A DNA stretch of 64,000 nucleotides from Couchioplanes caeruleus (GTDB lineage: Bacteria > Actinomycetota > Actinomycetes > Mycobacteriales > Micromonosporaceae): NCBI RefSeq assembly GCF_023499255.1, contig NZ_CP092183.1:7436501-7500500 (forward strand), read 5' to 3'. Shown here one piece after another: positions 47,376 through 55,990 of the stretch. Numbering within the stretch: the first letter of the stretch is position 1; each line of letters begins with the position of its first letter. A program made the position numbers and the translations under genes. The notes beneath the pieces were generated by a model, which saw nothing but the letters and a program-made list of their open reading frames with translations, was not told the origin of the DNA and did no database searches.

Positions 47376-48161
47376 GTGACTCAGTCTGCCGAAAAAGCAT
47401 ATTCCGCGTACGGCGAGGCGAATGTGCAAGACGTTGCCAATGCCGACTGTGACTGGGACAGTTTCGACTCCGTCTCCTACTTCGAGCACAACTACTCGAA
47501 GGCCCGCCAGGCGGACGTCACGATTGCGCGTATCATCGCTAACCACTTCAGCGGCTGCTTCTTTCCGCGGCACAGCCGAGCCATCGACGTCGGCGCCGGC
47601 GCCAATCTCTACCCGGCGCTCGCCATGCTCCCTTTCGCCGATGAAGTGCACTTGAGTGAGCGCGCCGAGAGCAACCGCTCGTGGCTCCGAACGCAGATCG
47701 AGAAGCCGGCTGCGTCGTGGACGGAGTTCTGGCACGTGCTCAGCAACGGCCACGGGCGCTATGAGCCCGTCGCCGACTTCCGGCAGGCGCTCCGGCGGCG
47801 GGCCCGCGTCGAGGCGGGCAACGTATTCCAGTTGCCGACCGGCGTCTACAACCTCGGCACGATGTTCTTCGTCGCCGAGTCGATCACCACGATGAACAAG
47901 GAATTCCGCCGAGCGGTCAACTCTTTCGTGGGCTCCCTGAAAGTGGGAGGGCCGTTCGCCGCCGCGTTCATGAAGGACTCGTCGGGCTACCGGGTGGGCA
48001 TACGCGATTATCCGGCGTGCCCGGTCGATGAGTCGGATGTCAGACGGAGTTTCGCCGAGATCGCCCACGATGTGAAGCTGGACACCATCGAGGACACTGA
48101 GGTGCGCTCCGGTTACGCGGGGATGATTGTCGTCACCGGGCGGGCCGGAAAGAAGAAGTAG
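47376..48161 (+). CDS. SCO2525-family SAM-dependent methyltransferase
   Basis: A 261-residue class I methyltransferase of the NNMT/PNMT-like SCO2525 family. SAM motif I is AIDVGAGANLYPAL (residues 69-82) and VHLSERAESN is the acidic second loop. The Y-FEHNYSKARQAD lead-in is typical of the group. A perfect GGAGG lies four bases before GTG 47376. It heads the operon of SCO2524, SCO2523 and SCO2522 families. Codon choice is less GC-biased than in the neighbouring ABC genes (for example GCA TAT, AAT GTG CAA), a sign of acquisition by transfer. The substrate is unknown. The family name is recalled, not searched. Confidence 0.85.
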   Translation: MTQSAEKAYSAYGEANVQDVANADCDWDSFDSVSYFEHNYSKARQADVTIARIIANHFSGCFFPRHSRAIDVGAGANLYPALAMLPFADEVHLSERAESNRSWLRTQIEKPAASWTEFWHVLSNGHGRYEPVADFRQALRRRARVEAGNVFQLPTGVYNLGTMFFVAESITTMNKEFRRAVNSFVGSLKVGGPFAAAFMKDSSGYRVGIRDYPACPVDESDVRRSFAEIAHDVKLDTIEDTEVRSGYAGMIVVTGRAGKKK

Positions 48162-48191
48162 CCTTCGCGACAGACGGGTGACGGCATACCC

Positions 48192-50042
48192 ATGCAGCTT
48201 CAACCGCGTCAACAGTTGCTGGAGATCTGGCGGGCCACAGCACGCTCCTCTTACACCGAACCGGACTGGCGCTGGGGCGGGCGCAGCGAGGCGAATTCGA
48301 TCAGCGACGCAGAGCAGCTGCTCTGCCTGCTCGGTCCGACCACCGAGGTGCCGGTCCTCCGACTGGACCGTCCCGACGGGACGGCCGACGACGTCATCGC
48401 GGCGCTGCAGCGTCTGGGCGACAGCGTCGAGATCCCCAAGCTTCTCGTCCGGGTGCTCACCGACTACTTGCGCAACTACTCCGCCCCTGACGGCACCCCG
48501 GTTTTCCACGGCCGGTCGTACTTCACCGCACCGGAGGACCTGGCCCTCGACGACGACCACCTCGAGCTCGACGTGGTCGACTCGTTCGCCGTCTCGGTCA
48601 CGCTCACCGTCGCGGTCATCGGCTTCGTCCGGGTCTTCCGCACCGTGCTGACCCGGGAGCGACTGCGCGCCGAGGCAGACGAGCTGGAGCGGCTGGCCAG
48701 CCGCAGGCTCACCGCCGCGATGGTGGGACTGCTGCGCAGCTTCGCCGTCGACGTCTTCAGCGCCGATTCCGACCGCGGCGTCGAGCTGTGCCGCCTGGTC
48801 AACCAGGAGGATCTGCCCACTCGGCAGATCGTGGAAGAGCTGTACGAGACGTTGCGTGAGATCAACGCCCGGCTCCGTGACGACGTCCTGATCGGGTCGG
48901 GTGCCCAAGGGTCCGAACTGGACAACCCCAACCGGCTCTTCGAGTGCGGCTGGTCCTGGGGCATCGTCAAGAACGCGCCGGTGATCGACCTCGCCGAGGG
49001 CGTCGACGTGGGCGTCCAGCACGAGGGGGTGGCGCAGGCCGCCCCGTACATGTATTTCACCGTCGTCGCCGTGGACGCTATTCAGACGCTGTTCTCCGAG
49101 CGGACCCGGCTCCTCGGTCTGCTCGACGAGACGCAGCTCAGGCTCGCCCAGTCGCTTCAGCTGCGCTGGGAGCTCACCCTGTCGTACTGGTCGACGATCG
49201 CCACGTTCGGCAGCGGGCGCTGGCCGCTGGAGGACCTTCCGTGGCGGACGACCGACGGCGTCGACTCCGACTACCTGTCCCTGCTCGTCAGCGGCATGGT
49301 GATCCAGGACCTGGTGACCAAGCGGGCGTCGGACGCGGAGCTCAGCAGGGTCGGCGCGGTGCTCGAGGACCTGGCCGGCCGGGCCCGGATCACCCGGCGG
49401 CCGTTCGTCGGCGACCCGGCCCTCGAGCTGCACCATCCGGGCTTCCGGATCGGCCTGGAGCTGCAGGACCAGCCCGGCAAGGGATACCTGGGCTGGACCG
49501 CCGCCGACTTCTCCCCCCAGCTGCTGCGGCGGTCGCTCAACCTCGCGCGGCTCATCGCGGACAACGCCGGACGCAGCCGGCTGCTGGATCTCTCCGACGA
49601 GATCTGGGCGCACCTGTTCTCCCGGCGCATCCCGGAGGGTGAGGCGCGAGGGCTGTGGGACCGGCCGTCGCTGGCGTACCCGCAGCTGGACGACGATCCC
49701 GATCCGGCACCGTCGTGGTACTTCACCAAGCGGGTCGTGGACTGCCTGGTGGCCGCCGCCCGTCTCATCGACAGCCCGCCGCAGCGCAGCGACCAGCTGA
49801 CCCGGCTCGCCGCCGACCTCATCGTCGAGGCCGACCACCTCTTCGACCAGGAGATGCTGAACGGCTCGTCGGACAGCGGGCGGCCGCTGCAGGCCGAGCG
49901 GGAGCAGATCCAGGTGCTACTGCAGCGGGCGCGGAGCGTACGACGGACGCAGCCCGGTACGGCCGTCTCGATCGCCCAGGCGGTGCTGCGCCGGCTGGAC
50001 AAGCTCTCCGCCGCCCGCCGGCCCGCCAAGGGGATCAACTGA
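48192..50042 (+). CDS. SCO2524-family protein
   Basis: A 616-residue protein of the SCO2524 family (recognised from the opening LQPRQQLLEIWRATARSS, then WRWGGRSEANSISDAEQLLCLL). It looks largely helical and soluble; a hydrophobic stretch (SVTLTVAVIGFVRVF, about 136-150) could be buried or membrane-near. There is no known catalytic motif. It lies 30 bases after the methyltransferase and one base before the P-loop gene, in one operon. The function is unknown; its size and helical make-up suggest a scaffold or effector for the two small partners. Confidence 0.8.
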   Translation: MQLQPRQQLLEIWRATARSSYTEPDWRWGGRSEANSISDAEQLLCLLGPTTEVPVLRLDRPDGTADDVIAALQRLGDSVEIPKLLVRVLTDYLRNYSAPDGTPVFHGRSYFTAPEDLALDDDHLELDVVDSFAVSVTLTVAVIGFVRVFRTVLTRERLRAEADELERLASRRLTAAMVGLLRSFAVDVFSADSDRGVELCRLVNQEDLPTRQIVEELYETLREINARLRDDVLIGSGAQGSELDNPNRLFECGWSWGIVKNAPVIDLAEGVDVGVQHEGVAQAAPYMYFTVVAVDAIQTLFSERTRLLGLLDETQLRLAQSLQLRWELTLSYWSTIATFGSGRWPLEDLPWRTTDGVDSDYLSLLVSGMVIQDLVTKRASDAELSRVGAVLEDLAGRARITRRPFVGDPALELHHPGFRIGLELQDQPGKGYLGWTAADFSPQLLRRSLNLARLIADNAGRSRLLDLSDEIWAHLFSRRIPEGEARGLWDRPSLAYPQLDDDPDPAPSWYFTKRVVDCLVAAARLIDSPPQRSDQLTRLAADLIVEADHLFDQEMLNGSSDSGRPLQAEREQIQVLLQRARSVRRTQPGTAVSIAQAVLRRLDKLSAARRPAKGIN

Positions 50043-50043
50043 C

Positions 50044-50961
50044 ATGCTCGTCTTCGCCACCTCCGACAAGGGCGGTACGGGCCGGTCGGTCACCAGCAGC
50101 AACGTGCTGTACCGGTTCGCCCTGCAGGGGCAGGACGCCTGCTACCTGGACTTCGACTTCGGCTCCCCCACCTCCGGCGCGATCTTCGACCTGCCCGGGG
50201 CGCTGGCCGGGGTGCCGGGCGGCGGGCTGCACTCGTACCTGCGCGGATCGTCGCCGCACGCGCTGGCGCTGGACGTGTGGACGGAGTCCGAGCGGGGCTC
50301 GCTGCGCGGCCGGCCGGCGGGTGCGGGCCGGCTCGTGCTGTACCCGGGTGACGTCGGCGGCGGGGAGTTCCCGTCCGGCCCGGAGATCGTCGAGCGCTGC
50401 ACCACGCTGTTCCAGCGGCTGGACGAGGAGTTCGACCTCTGCGTCGTCGACCTGAGCGCCGGCCGGTCGTACGCGACGGAGATCGTGCTCGCGGCGACGG
50501 CCTCGCCGCGGCTGGCCCACGTCGCCCGGCGCTGGCTGGTCTTCCACCGCTGGACCCGGCAGCACATCATCGCGGCGAGCGGGCTGGTCCACGGCGACCG
50601 CGGCATCCTGGCGGCGGGTGAGTCGCACGGCCACGACCCGCGGGAGCTGCGCGACTCCATCCGCTTCGTCCGCACCGCCGTGCTGGACCTCAGGTCGTCC
50701 GAGATGGAGGGTCTGCGGCCGGAGCAGGCGACCTGGCTGGAGCTCTGCGACCGGCGGCTGCAAGAGCTGGCCGGCCGGCACCAAGTCGGCCGGACGTCGA
50801 TGCTGGGCCAGATCCCGCTGGACCCGGTGCTGCAGTGGCAGGAGCAGCTGCTGTCCAACAACGACGTCTGGCTGCACCGTACGGCCAACGAGGCCACCGT
50901 GACGGCGTTCGAGACCCTCGCCAAGCAGATCATGAACGACGCGGCGTGGGAGGGCCTGTGA
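50044..50961 (+). CDS. SCO2523-family variant P-loop protein
   Basis: A 305-residue ParA/MinD-like protein with a changed P-loop: SDKGGTGRSVTSSN (residues 7-20) has the signature Lys9 of deviant Walker A but Arg14 in place of the catalytic Lys. DFDFGSPTSG corresponds to Walker A' and FDLCVVDLSAGRS to the Walker B region. It may bind nucleotide without normal hydrolysis. ATG 50044 is one base after the SCO2524 stop; its own stop overlaps the next gene by four bases (GTGA). The SCO2523 family has no known function. Confidence 0.83.
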   Translation: MLVFATSDKGGTGRSVTSSNVLYRFALQGQDACYLDFDFGSPTSGAIFDLPGALAGVPGGGLHSYLRGSSPHALALDVWTESERGSLRGRPAGAGRLVLYPGDVGGGEFPSGPEIVERCTTLFQRLDEEFDLCVVDLSAGRSYATEIVLAATASPRLAHVARRWLVFHRWTRQHIIAASGLVHGDRGILAAGESHGHDPRELRDSIRFVRTAVLDLRSSEMEGLRPEQATWLELCDRRLQELAGRHQVGRTSMLGQIPLDPVLQWQEQLLSNNDVWLHRTANEATVTAFETLAKQIMNDAAWEGL

Positions 50962-51914
50962 CATCGGTGGAGGGCGTGTTCACCGAGGCGACCGCCGTCC
51001 CGAAGGTGCGCTCGGTCAAGCTGTCGCACCTGTCGATCGAGCTCGGCCACCTCTACATGGACGACTTCAAGGCCGGCCGGGAGCGGCTGCTGGACAACTT
51101 CCGCAGCGTGCGGCCCTGGGCGTCGACCGCCACGGAGGCGTGCAGCACCTCGGTGCGCGGCCGCCCCCGGATCAGCACCTGCTTCCTCATCGACGACTAC
51201 TTCACCCGGTTCAGTTCGCCCGCGGAGGTCATCCCGGCCCTGCTGAGCGCCGCCGAGGAGACCGGCCTGCAGATCGACTACATCGCTCGCGAGTCCGCCT
51301 GCGCCCAGGCCGACGGCGTCGACCTGGCGACGCTGGTGCAGCAGCGGCTGGTCGAGGAGCCGCCGGTGGGCAGCAACGGCAGCCGGCCGCCGAGCGAGGT
51401 GAGCGGGTGGCTGTGCAACGGGGAGCGCTCGCCGTCGGACCGGCCCGCCGAGGCGATGGCCGCGCCGGCGCAGTGGCGGCCGCCGCGGCAGAGCGCGTTC
51501 CGCAACCACTCGATCTTCATCGACGTGGAGCTGTGGCGCGACGAGGGCGGCCGGCGGCTGTGGTCGTGCCCCTTCCTCGCGGCCGTCTGGCAGCTGCAGC
51601 GGCTGGGGTTGCTGCGCCACCACGGGGAGCCGGTGGGCGAGCCGCGCCCGATCACGGTCGCGGAGCTGCCGGCGGAGTGGGACGCGCTGCCCCCGGTGGT
51701 GCAGCTCAATCCCGGCGCGGCGGCGTTCCACGCGTACCGCACGTTCTCCGCGCTGGGGTCGCGGTTCCTCGGCATCGAGGTGGCCGTCCGGACCATCCTC
51801 AGTCAGGTGTCGGTCGACTCCGCGGTGGCCGCGCAGGTCGCCAGCCGCGCCGCCGGGGAGGGTTTCCCGCTTCCCGACGAGGTGGTCGAGCGGATCGGCT
51901 ACGCCTTCCTCTGA
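50958..51914 (+). CDS. SCO2522-family protein
   Basis: A 318-residue soluble protein of the SCO2522 family (KLSHLSIELGHLYMDDFKAG at the start, STCFLIDDYF, then NHSIFIDVELWRDEGG). No catalytic motif recognised; several acidic Asp/His positions (IDDYF, FIDVELW) are the most conserved-looking spots. GTG overlaps the P-loop stop by four bases. It is the last gene of the plus-strand operon, and its last 16 bases overlap the end of the convergent membrane-protein gene. A function in one complex with the other three genes is inferred from their constant company. Confidence 0.8.
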   Translation: MTSVEGVFTEATAVPKVRSVKLSHLSIELGHLYMDDFKAGRERLLDNFRSVRPWASTATEACSTSVRGRPRISTCFLIDDYFTRFSSPAEVIPALLSAAEETGLQIDYIARESACAQADGVDLATLVQQRLVEEPPVGSNGSRPPSEVSGWLCNGERSPSDRPAEAMAAPAQWRPPRQSAFRNHSIFIDVELWRDEGGRRLWSCPFLAAVWQLQRLGLLRHHGEPVGEPRPITVAELPAEWDALPPVVQLNPGAAAFHAYRTFSALGSRFLGIEVAVRTILSQVSVDSAVAAQVASRAAGEGFPLPDEVVERIGYAFL

Positions 51915-52873
51915 GCCGGTGCGACGGCCGCGCCGGGCTCGTGGGCGGCGTCCCACAGAGCCTCGAAGACGCGTACGCGGTCACGGACGCGGTGTTCGCG
52001 GAGCACGAGCTGGGTCTCGGCGACGGCGGGCCGGTCGGTGTCGGTGACCGCGGCGGCCGGCGTGGTCTCGTAGCTGACCACCTCGTCGAAGATGATGAAG
52101 TCGAGCACCTGCACCTTCAGGGCCGCGGGGATGCGGCTGCGCTCGAGCACGCGCACGTGGATGCCGACCTTGCGCTGCTCGGCGCAGGCCCATTCGATGT
52201 CCGCGTCGTCGTCCGGCTCGAGGATGAAGATGCGGCGGACCGCGACCCGGCGCTCCACCGCCTGGCGCTGCGCCTCCATGTACCGCTGCCCGATCTCGCT
52301 GTACCAGAGCCCGCGGTCGACGCTCGCCAGGCTGATCGCGTCGATCGACGTGGTCGCGTACGTCGTCAGCCCCAGCAGCCAGTCCCGGTCCTCGCCGTAG
52401 TACGTGACCGTGCCACCCTCGGCGAGCTGCTTGAGGCACTCGGACATGTCCTGCAGCTCGGCCTGCACGAACTGGTAGACGATCGACGGCGAGTGCGGCG
52501 TGATCTTCGACGAGTGCCGGACCAGCCCCTCCACCAAACCGGGCGGCAGCTTCGAGGCCTCGATGAGCCGGAACAGCTCGGTGGCGTCGTCGATCTTCGC
52601 GAACGCCTCGCCGACCAGGAGTTCCATCCGCTTCTGCCCGGCCCGCGAGAGCGCCTCCACCACGGCGAGCCGGCGCTCGAAGTCGACCAGGAAGCGGACC
52701 ATCAGCGCGATCCCGCCGATGAGGATGGACAGGGTGACGCTGGTGGCCACGGGCTGTTCCAGCGCGTTGCTGATGAGGAACGTCAGCACCCCGGACGCGG
52801 CTATGTAGAAGATCTTCCGGGAGACGGTGGACGGCGCGACCAAGACCTCGCCCGTGGGCTTGCCGTCCGTCAT
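51899..52873 (-). CDS. Two-TM membrane protein, paralogue A, unknown family
   Basis: A 324-residue protein: two membrane helices near the N-terminus (about residues 23-42 and 48-66), a helical linker (residues 70-130) and a soluble C-terminal domain with YYGEDRDWLLGL, SIDAISLASVDRGLW and RVAVRRIFILEPDDD. The domain recalls a phospholipase-D-like fold but has no HKD motif. I do not recognise the family. It is clearly homologous to the gene at 53014 over its full length, with matching TM, GEDRDWLLGL and RRIFI segments. ATG 52873 was chosen by comparison with that paralogue (MTDGKPTG and MTDGQATG). Confidence 0.78.
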   Translation of the reverse strand: MTDGKPTGEVLVAPSTVSRKIFYIAASGVLTFLISNALEQPVATSVTLSILIGGIALMVRFLVDFERRLAVVEALSRAGQKRMELLVGEAFAKIDDATELFRLIEASKLPPGLVEGLVRHSSKITPHSPSIVYQFVQAELQDMSECLKQLAEGGTVTYYGEDRDWLLGLTTYATTSIDAISLASVDRGLWYSEIGQRYMEAQRQAVERRVAVRRIFILEPDDDADIEWACAEQRKVGIHVRVLERSRIPAALKVQVLDFIIFDEVVSYETTPAAAVTDTDRPAVAETQLVLREHRVRDRVRVFEALWDAAHEPGAAVAPAQRKA

Positions 52874-52982
52874 CGCGCGTCCGCCTGCTGCGCGGCGAGG
52901 TCGGTCACAGCGCCGACCGAGAGGTGGCCGGGAGGGTGCCACCCGAAGGGATGCGCTTGCGGTGCTGGTTCACGATGAACTC

Positions 52983-52998
52983 CTAGTCGCCTGACTAG
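52983..52998. repeat. Short hairpin between the two paralogues
   Basis: A 6-bp inverted repeat CTAGTC/GACTAG with a 4-nt loop lies in the 140-bp gap between the paralogous genes. It may be an attenuator or a weak regulator site; support is thin. Confidence 0.35.
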
Positions 52999-53013
52999 CC
53001 GTGGACAGCGTAC

Positions 53014-53961
53014 CTAGGACGACTCTTCGGCGGCTTTCCACAGCTTCTCGAAGAGCTGGGCCCGTTTGTGAACCTGGTGTTCCCGCAGCACGATCTGAGT
53101 CTCCAGGACGACGGGCCGGTCGGTTTCCTTGGTCGCCGCGGCGGGCGTGAGCTGGTAGCTGATCACACCGTCGAAGACGATGAAGCCGGCCATGTCGGCC
53201 TGCAGCTGCGGTGGGACGCTCTTGAGAACGCGGACGTCGATACCCGCGCTCCGCTGTTCCGCACAGGCCGATTCGATGTCGCCGGCGCCGGGGTCCTCGG
53301 GGTTCGCCTCGTGGACGAAGATGCGGCGAATCGATACGTTGCGCACCACCGCCCCCTGCTGCGCCTCCATGTACCGCTGCCCCATCTCGCTGCTCCAGAG
53401 CCCCCGGTCGACGACGGCCAGGCTTACCGCGTCGATGGAGGTGATCGCGGACGCGGTGAGACCGAGCAACCAGTCTCGGTCCTCGCCGCTGTATGAGATG
53501 GATCCACGCTCGACGAGCTGCTGCACGTTGTCTGCCATCTCGCGCAGCTCGCCCTGCACGAAGTTGTAGACGATCGGCGGCGACTGCGGAATCTTCGCTG
53601 ACTGCCGGATCAGCCTCTCCACCAGGCCCGGCGGCAGCTTCGAGGCCTCGATGAGCGCGAACATCTCGGTGGCGTCGTCAATCTTGGAGAACGCCTCGGC
53701 CACGAGCCGCTGCATCTGTTCCTGCCCGGTGTACGCGACAGCCTCCACCCTGGCCAGCCGCCGCTCGAAGTCGGCAAGGAAGCGCACGATCAGCGCGATA
53801 CCACCGATGAGGATGGACAAGGTGACGCTGGTGAGTATGGGCTGCTTCAGTGCGTTGGTGACGAGGAACGTCAGCACCCCTGAAGCAGCGGTGTAGAGAA
53901 CCTTCCGGGAGACGGTCGACGACGCCACCACCGCGCCGCCCGTCGCCTGGCCATCCGTCAT
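53014..53961 (-). CDS. Two-TM membrane protein, paralogue B, unknown family
   Basis: A 315-residue protein with the same plan as its neighbour: short polar N-terminus, two membrane helices (about 23-66), helical linker with KIDDATEMFALIEASKLPPGLVE, and a C-terminal domain with GEDRDWLLGL, SIDAVSLAVVDRGLW and VSIRRIFVHE. Its ATG overlaps the SCO2521 stop by four bases (ATGA), so it is translationally coupled to that gene. The most conserved part between the copies is the C-terminal domain, suggesting it holds the activity. Codon choice is somewhat less biased than in paralogue A. Confidence 0.78.
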   Translation of the reverse strand: MTDGQATGGAVVASSTVSRKVLYTAASGVLTFLVTNALKQPILTSVTLSILIGGIALIVRFLADFERRLARVEAVAYTGQEQMQRLVAEAFSKIDDATEMFALIEASKLPPGLVERLIRQSAKIPQSPPIVYNFVQGELREMADNVQQLVERGSISYSGEDRDWLLGLTASAITSIDAVSLAVVDRGLWSSEMGQRYMEAQQGAVVRNVSIRRIFVHEANPEDPGAGDIESACAEQRSAGIDVRVLKSVPPQLQADMAGFIVFDGVISYQLTPAAATKETDRPVVLETQIVLREHQVHKRAQLFEKLWKAAEESS

Positions 53962-54893
53962 CGGACGCCCGCGTTCTGTGCGGTCAGGGCCATGACGGAA
54001 TCGACCGAAAGTTGGTCACGGATGCGATGAACCAGGATCTCCCACTGACGACTGAAGCTGAACCGGATCTCCAGGGCCTGCCAGACGCTCAGCGCCTCAC
54101 CGGTGAGCCGGGCGGCCGGCATCCACAGGTGCAGGAGGTGATCTATCGCCGGCACCAACCTTCGGACGGCGGTCCGGCGATCGATGACGCCGAGAGCGCT
54201 CTTGCGAACCTGGTCGGTGAGGACAGTGAGCAGCCAGTCGTGTACGGCGATGTCGGCGCACATTGCGGCCAGGTCGGCGGCAGGAAGGCGCACCGCACGG
54301 AGAAGAACGGTACGCAAGCCTCCCTGTTCGACTCGGAACTCCACCCGGGCGGGGTCGGACGCTTGCCCCAGCGTCGCTGCCCAGCGCAGCCGTGTCCGGA
54401 CCGCCTTGAGCGACGAGCCGCGTAGGAGCGAATCCGACTGGTGGAGGCGGTCGACGATCCGCGCGGCGATCGCGCCGAGATCGAGAGTGCCCCTGTCGCC
54501 TCCGTCGAGGAACGCCGTGACGGTTTCCGGGCCAGGCGTACGCCCGACAGCATCCAGCCTGCCCGGCCGGGCCAGATAATGTGACCACGGCAGCCGATGC
54601 GTGCGCTCCGTCGCGACGACCTCCGCGTGCACCGATCCCTGCACCACGTGGCCCCCGGTGAGGGTGGCCAGACCCGTCACGGCACCGATGACGCGGGCTG
54701 GACGCCCAGAGGTGGCCGGCAGGTCGCAGTCCACACCGGTCAGCACCGGTGGCGACTGCACGAACGGCATCGGGCGCTCGAAGACCGCCGCGGGGTGGCC
54801 TGGCAGGAGTCCGAGCAAGCGGGCGGCTTGGTGGGTCTCAAGAGCGCTATGGCTCTGCAGCAGTCCGGTGTGCACCTCGCCCAGGATCACCAT
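53958..54893 (-). CDS. SCO2521-family protein
   Basis: A 311-residue protein of the SCO2521 family, recognised from VILGEVHTGLLQSHSAL, the ERPMPFVQSPPVLTGVDCDLP segment and TLTGGHVVQGS. It seems soluble, with a beta-rich N-terminal half and a helical C-terminal half. ATG 54893 has GGGGAG five bases upstream; the open frame extends further upstream but without a ribosome site and across the promoter of the divergent oxidase. It is the first gene of the minus-strand operon with the two paralogous membrane proteins. The function is unknown. Confidence 0.8.
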   Translation of the reverse strand: MVILGEVHTGLLQSHSALETHQAARLLGLLPGHPAAVFERPMPFVQSPPVLTGVDCDLPATSGRPARVIGAVTGLATLTGGHVVQGSVHAEVVATERTHRLPWSHYLARPGRLDAVGRTPGPETVTAFLDGGDRGTLDLGAIAARIVDRLHQSDSLLRGSSLKAVRTRLRWAATLGQASDPARVEFRVEQGGLRTVLLRAVRLPAADLAAMCADIAVHDWLLTVLTDQVRKSALGVIDRRTAVRRLVPAIDHLLHLWMPAARLTGEALSVWQALEIRFSFSRQWEILVHRIRDQLSVDSVMALTAQNAGVR

Positions 54894-55014
54894 CGCGCTC
54901 CCCACCCCGTGGATTGCCTCATTCCAGCGCATGAGGACCAGATCCGCAACGGTACGTGTCGGCCGAGTGAACCATGCGTCACCTGGGCCCGGGCCGACCT
55001 CTATCGTGCAGGGC

Positions 55015-55983
55015 ATGGCGAGAGTCCGGCCCGACGCACTGATCATCGGCGCCGGCGTCTCCGGGCTGACGACGGCCGTCCGCCTCGCCGAGCGCGGACT
55101 GACCGTCCGGATCGTCGCGAAGGAGCCGCCTTCCCGCACGACGTCCGCCAGTGGAGGCGCGATCTGGGACCCGATCTACGCGACGCACGAGGACGTGCCG
55201 CGATGGAGCGCGGAGACGTACGAGGAGCTCTCCGCGCTGGCCGGGGTGCCGGGGACGGGCGTACGGATGGTCAGCGGCGTCGAGGCCTCCCGCGAGGTGA
55301 TCCCCGCGCCGGCCTGGGCGCGTCAGCTCCCCGGGTTCCGCGAGTGCCGGCCGGACGAGCTGCGCGAGCCGTTCCGGAGCGGGTGGCGCTACACGGCTCC
55401 GATCGTGGACATGCCGGTCTACCTCGGCCATCTGCTCCGCCGCCTGACCTCGATGGGCGTCACGTCGGCCGAGGGCGCGGTGTCGACCCTCGACGAGGTC
55501 GCCGGCCGGGCGGACGTGATCGTCAACTGCACCGGCATCGGCGCCCGGGACCTCGTCGGCGACCGGGCGCTGACCCCCGTGAAGGGCCAGCTGGTGGCGA
55601 TGACCAATCCTGGGATCACGGAGTTCTTCGCCGAGCACACGGCCGAGCTCACCGAGGAGCCGGACATCACGTACATCCTGCCGCAGGGCCCGGACGTCGT
55701 GCTGCTCGGCGGCAGCGCCCAGGACGGCGTCGACTCGCTCGCCCTGGACGACAAGGTCGCGGACGGCATCGTCGAGCGCTGCGTGGCGGTGGAGCCGGCG
55801 CTGGCCGGCGCGGAGGTGCTGGGGCACCGGATCGGTCTGCGGCCCAACCGCGTACCCGTCCGGGTCGAGCTGGAGCACCGCGCCGGCACCACCGTGGTCC
55901 ACAACTACGGCCACGGCGGCGCCGGCGTCAGCCTGTCCTGGGGTTGCGCGAGCGACGTCGCGAGGCTCGTCGCCGGGCGGTGA
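55015..55983 (+). CDS. FAD-dependent D-amino-acid oxidase
   Basis: A 322-residue flavoenzyme of the D-amino-acid oxidase family. FAD motif: ALIIGAGVSGLTTAVRLAERG (first 20 residues); TTSASGGAIWDP is the typical DAAO second motif; WRYTAPIVDMPVYLGHLLRRL is the substrate-side segment; NCTGIGARDLVGD and the C-terminal HNYGHGGAGVSLSWG complete it. It oxidises D-amino acids to 2-oxo acids with H2O2. ATG 55015 lies at the end of a 121-bp gap shared with divergent SCO2521, which must hold both promoters. It ends seven bases from the convergent GH26 gene. Confidence 0.9.
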   Translation: MARVRPDALIIGAGVSGLTTAVRLAERGLTVRIVAKEPPSRTTSASGGAIWDPIYATHEDVPRWSAETYEELSALAGVPGTGVRMVSGVEASREVIPAPAWARQLPGFRECRPDELREPFRSGWRYTAPIVDMPVYLGHLLRRLTSMGVTSAEGAVSTLDEVAGRADVIVNCTGIGARDLVGDRALTPVKGQLVAMTNPGITEFFAEHTAELTEEPDITYILPQGPDVVLLGGSAQDGVDSLALDDKVADGIVERCVAVEPALAGAEVLGHRIGLRPNRVPVRVELEHRAGTTVVHNYGHGGAGVSLSWGCASDVARLVAGR

Positions 55984-55990
55984 GGCCGCG

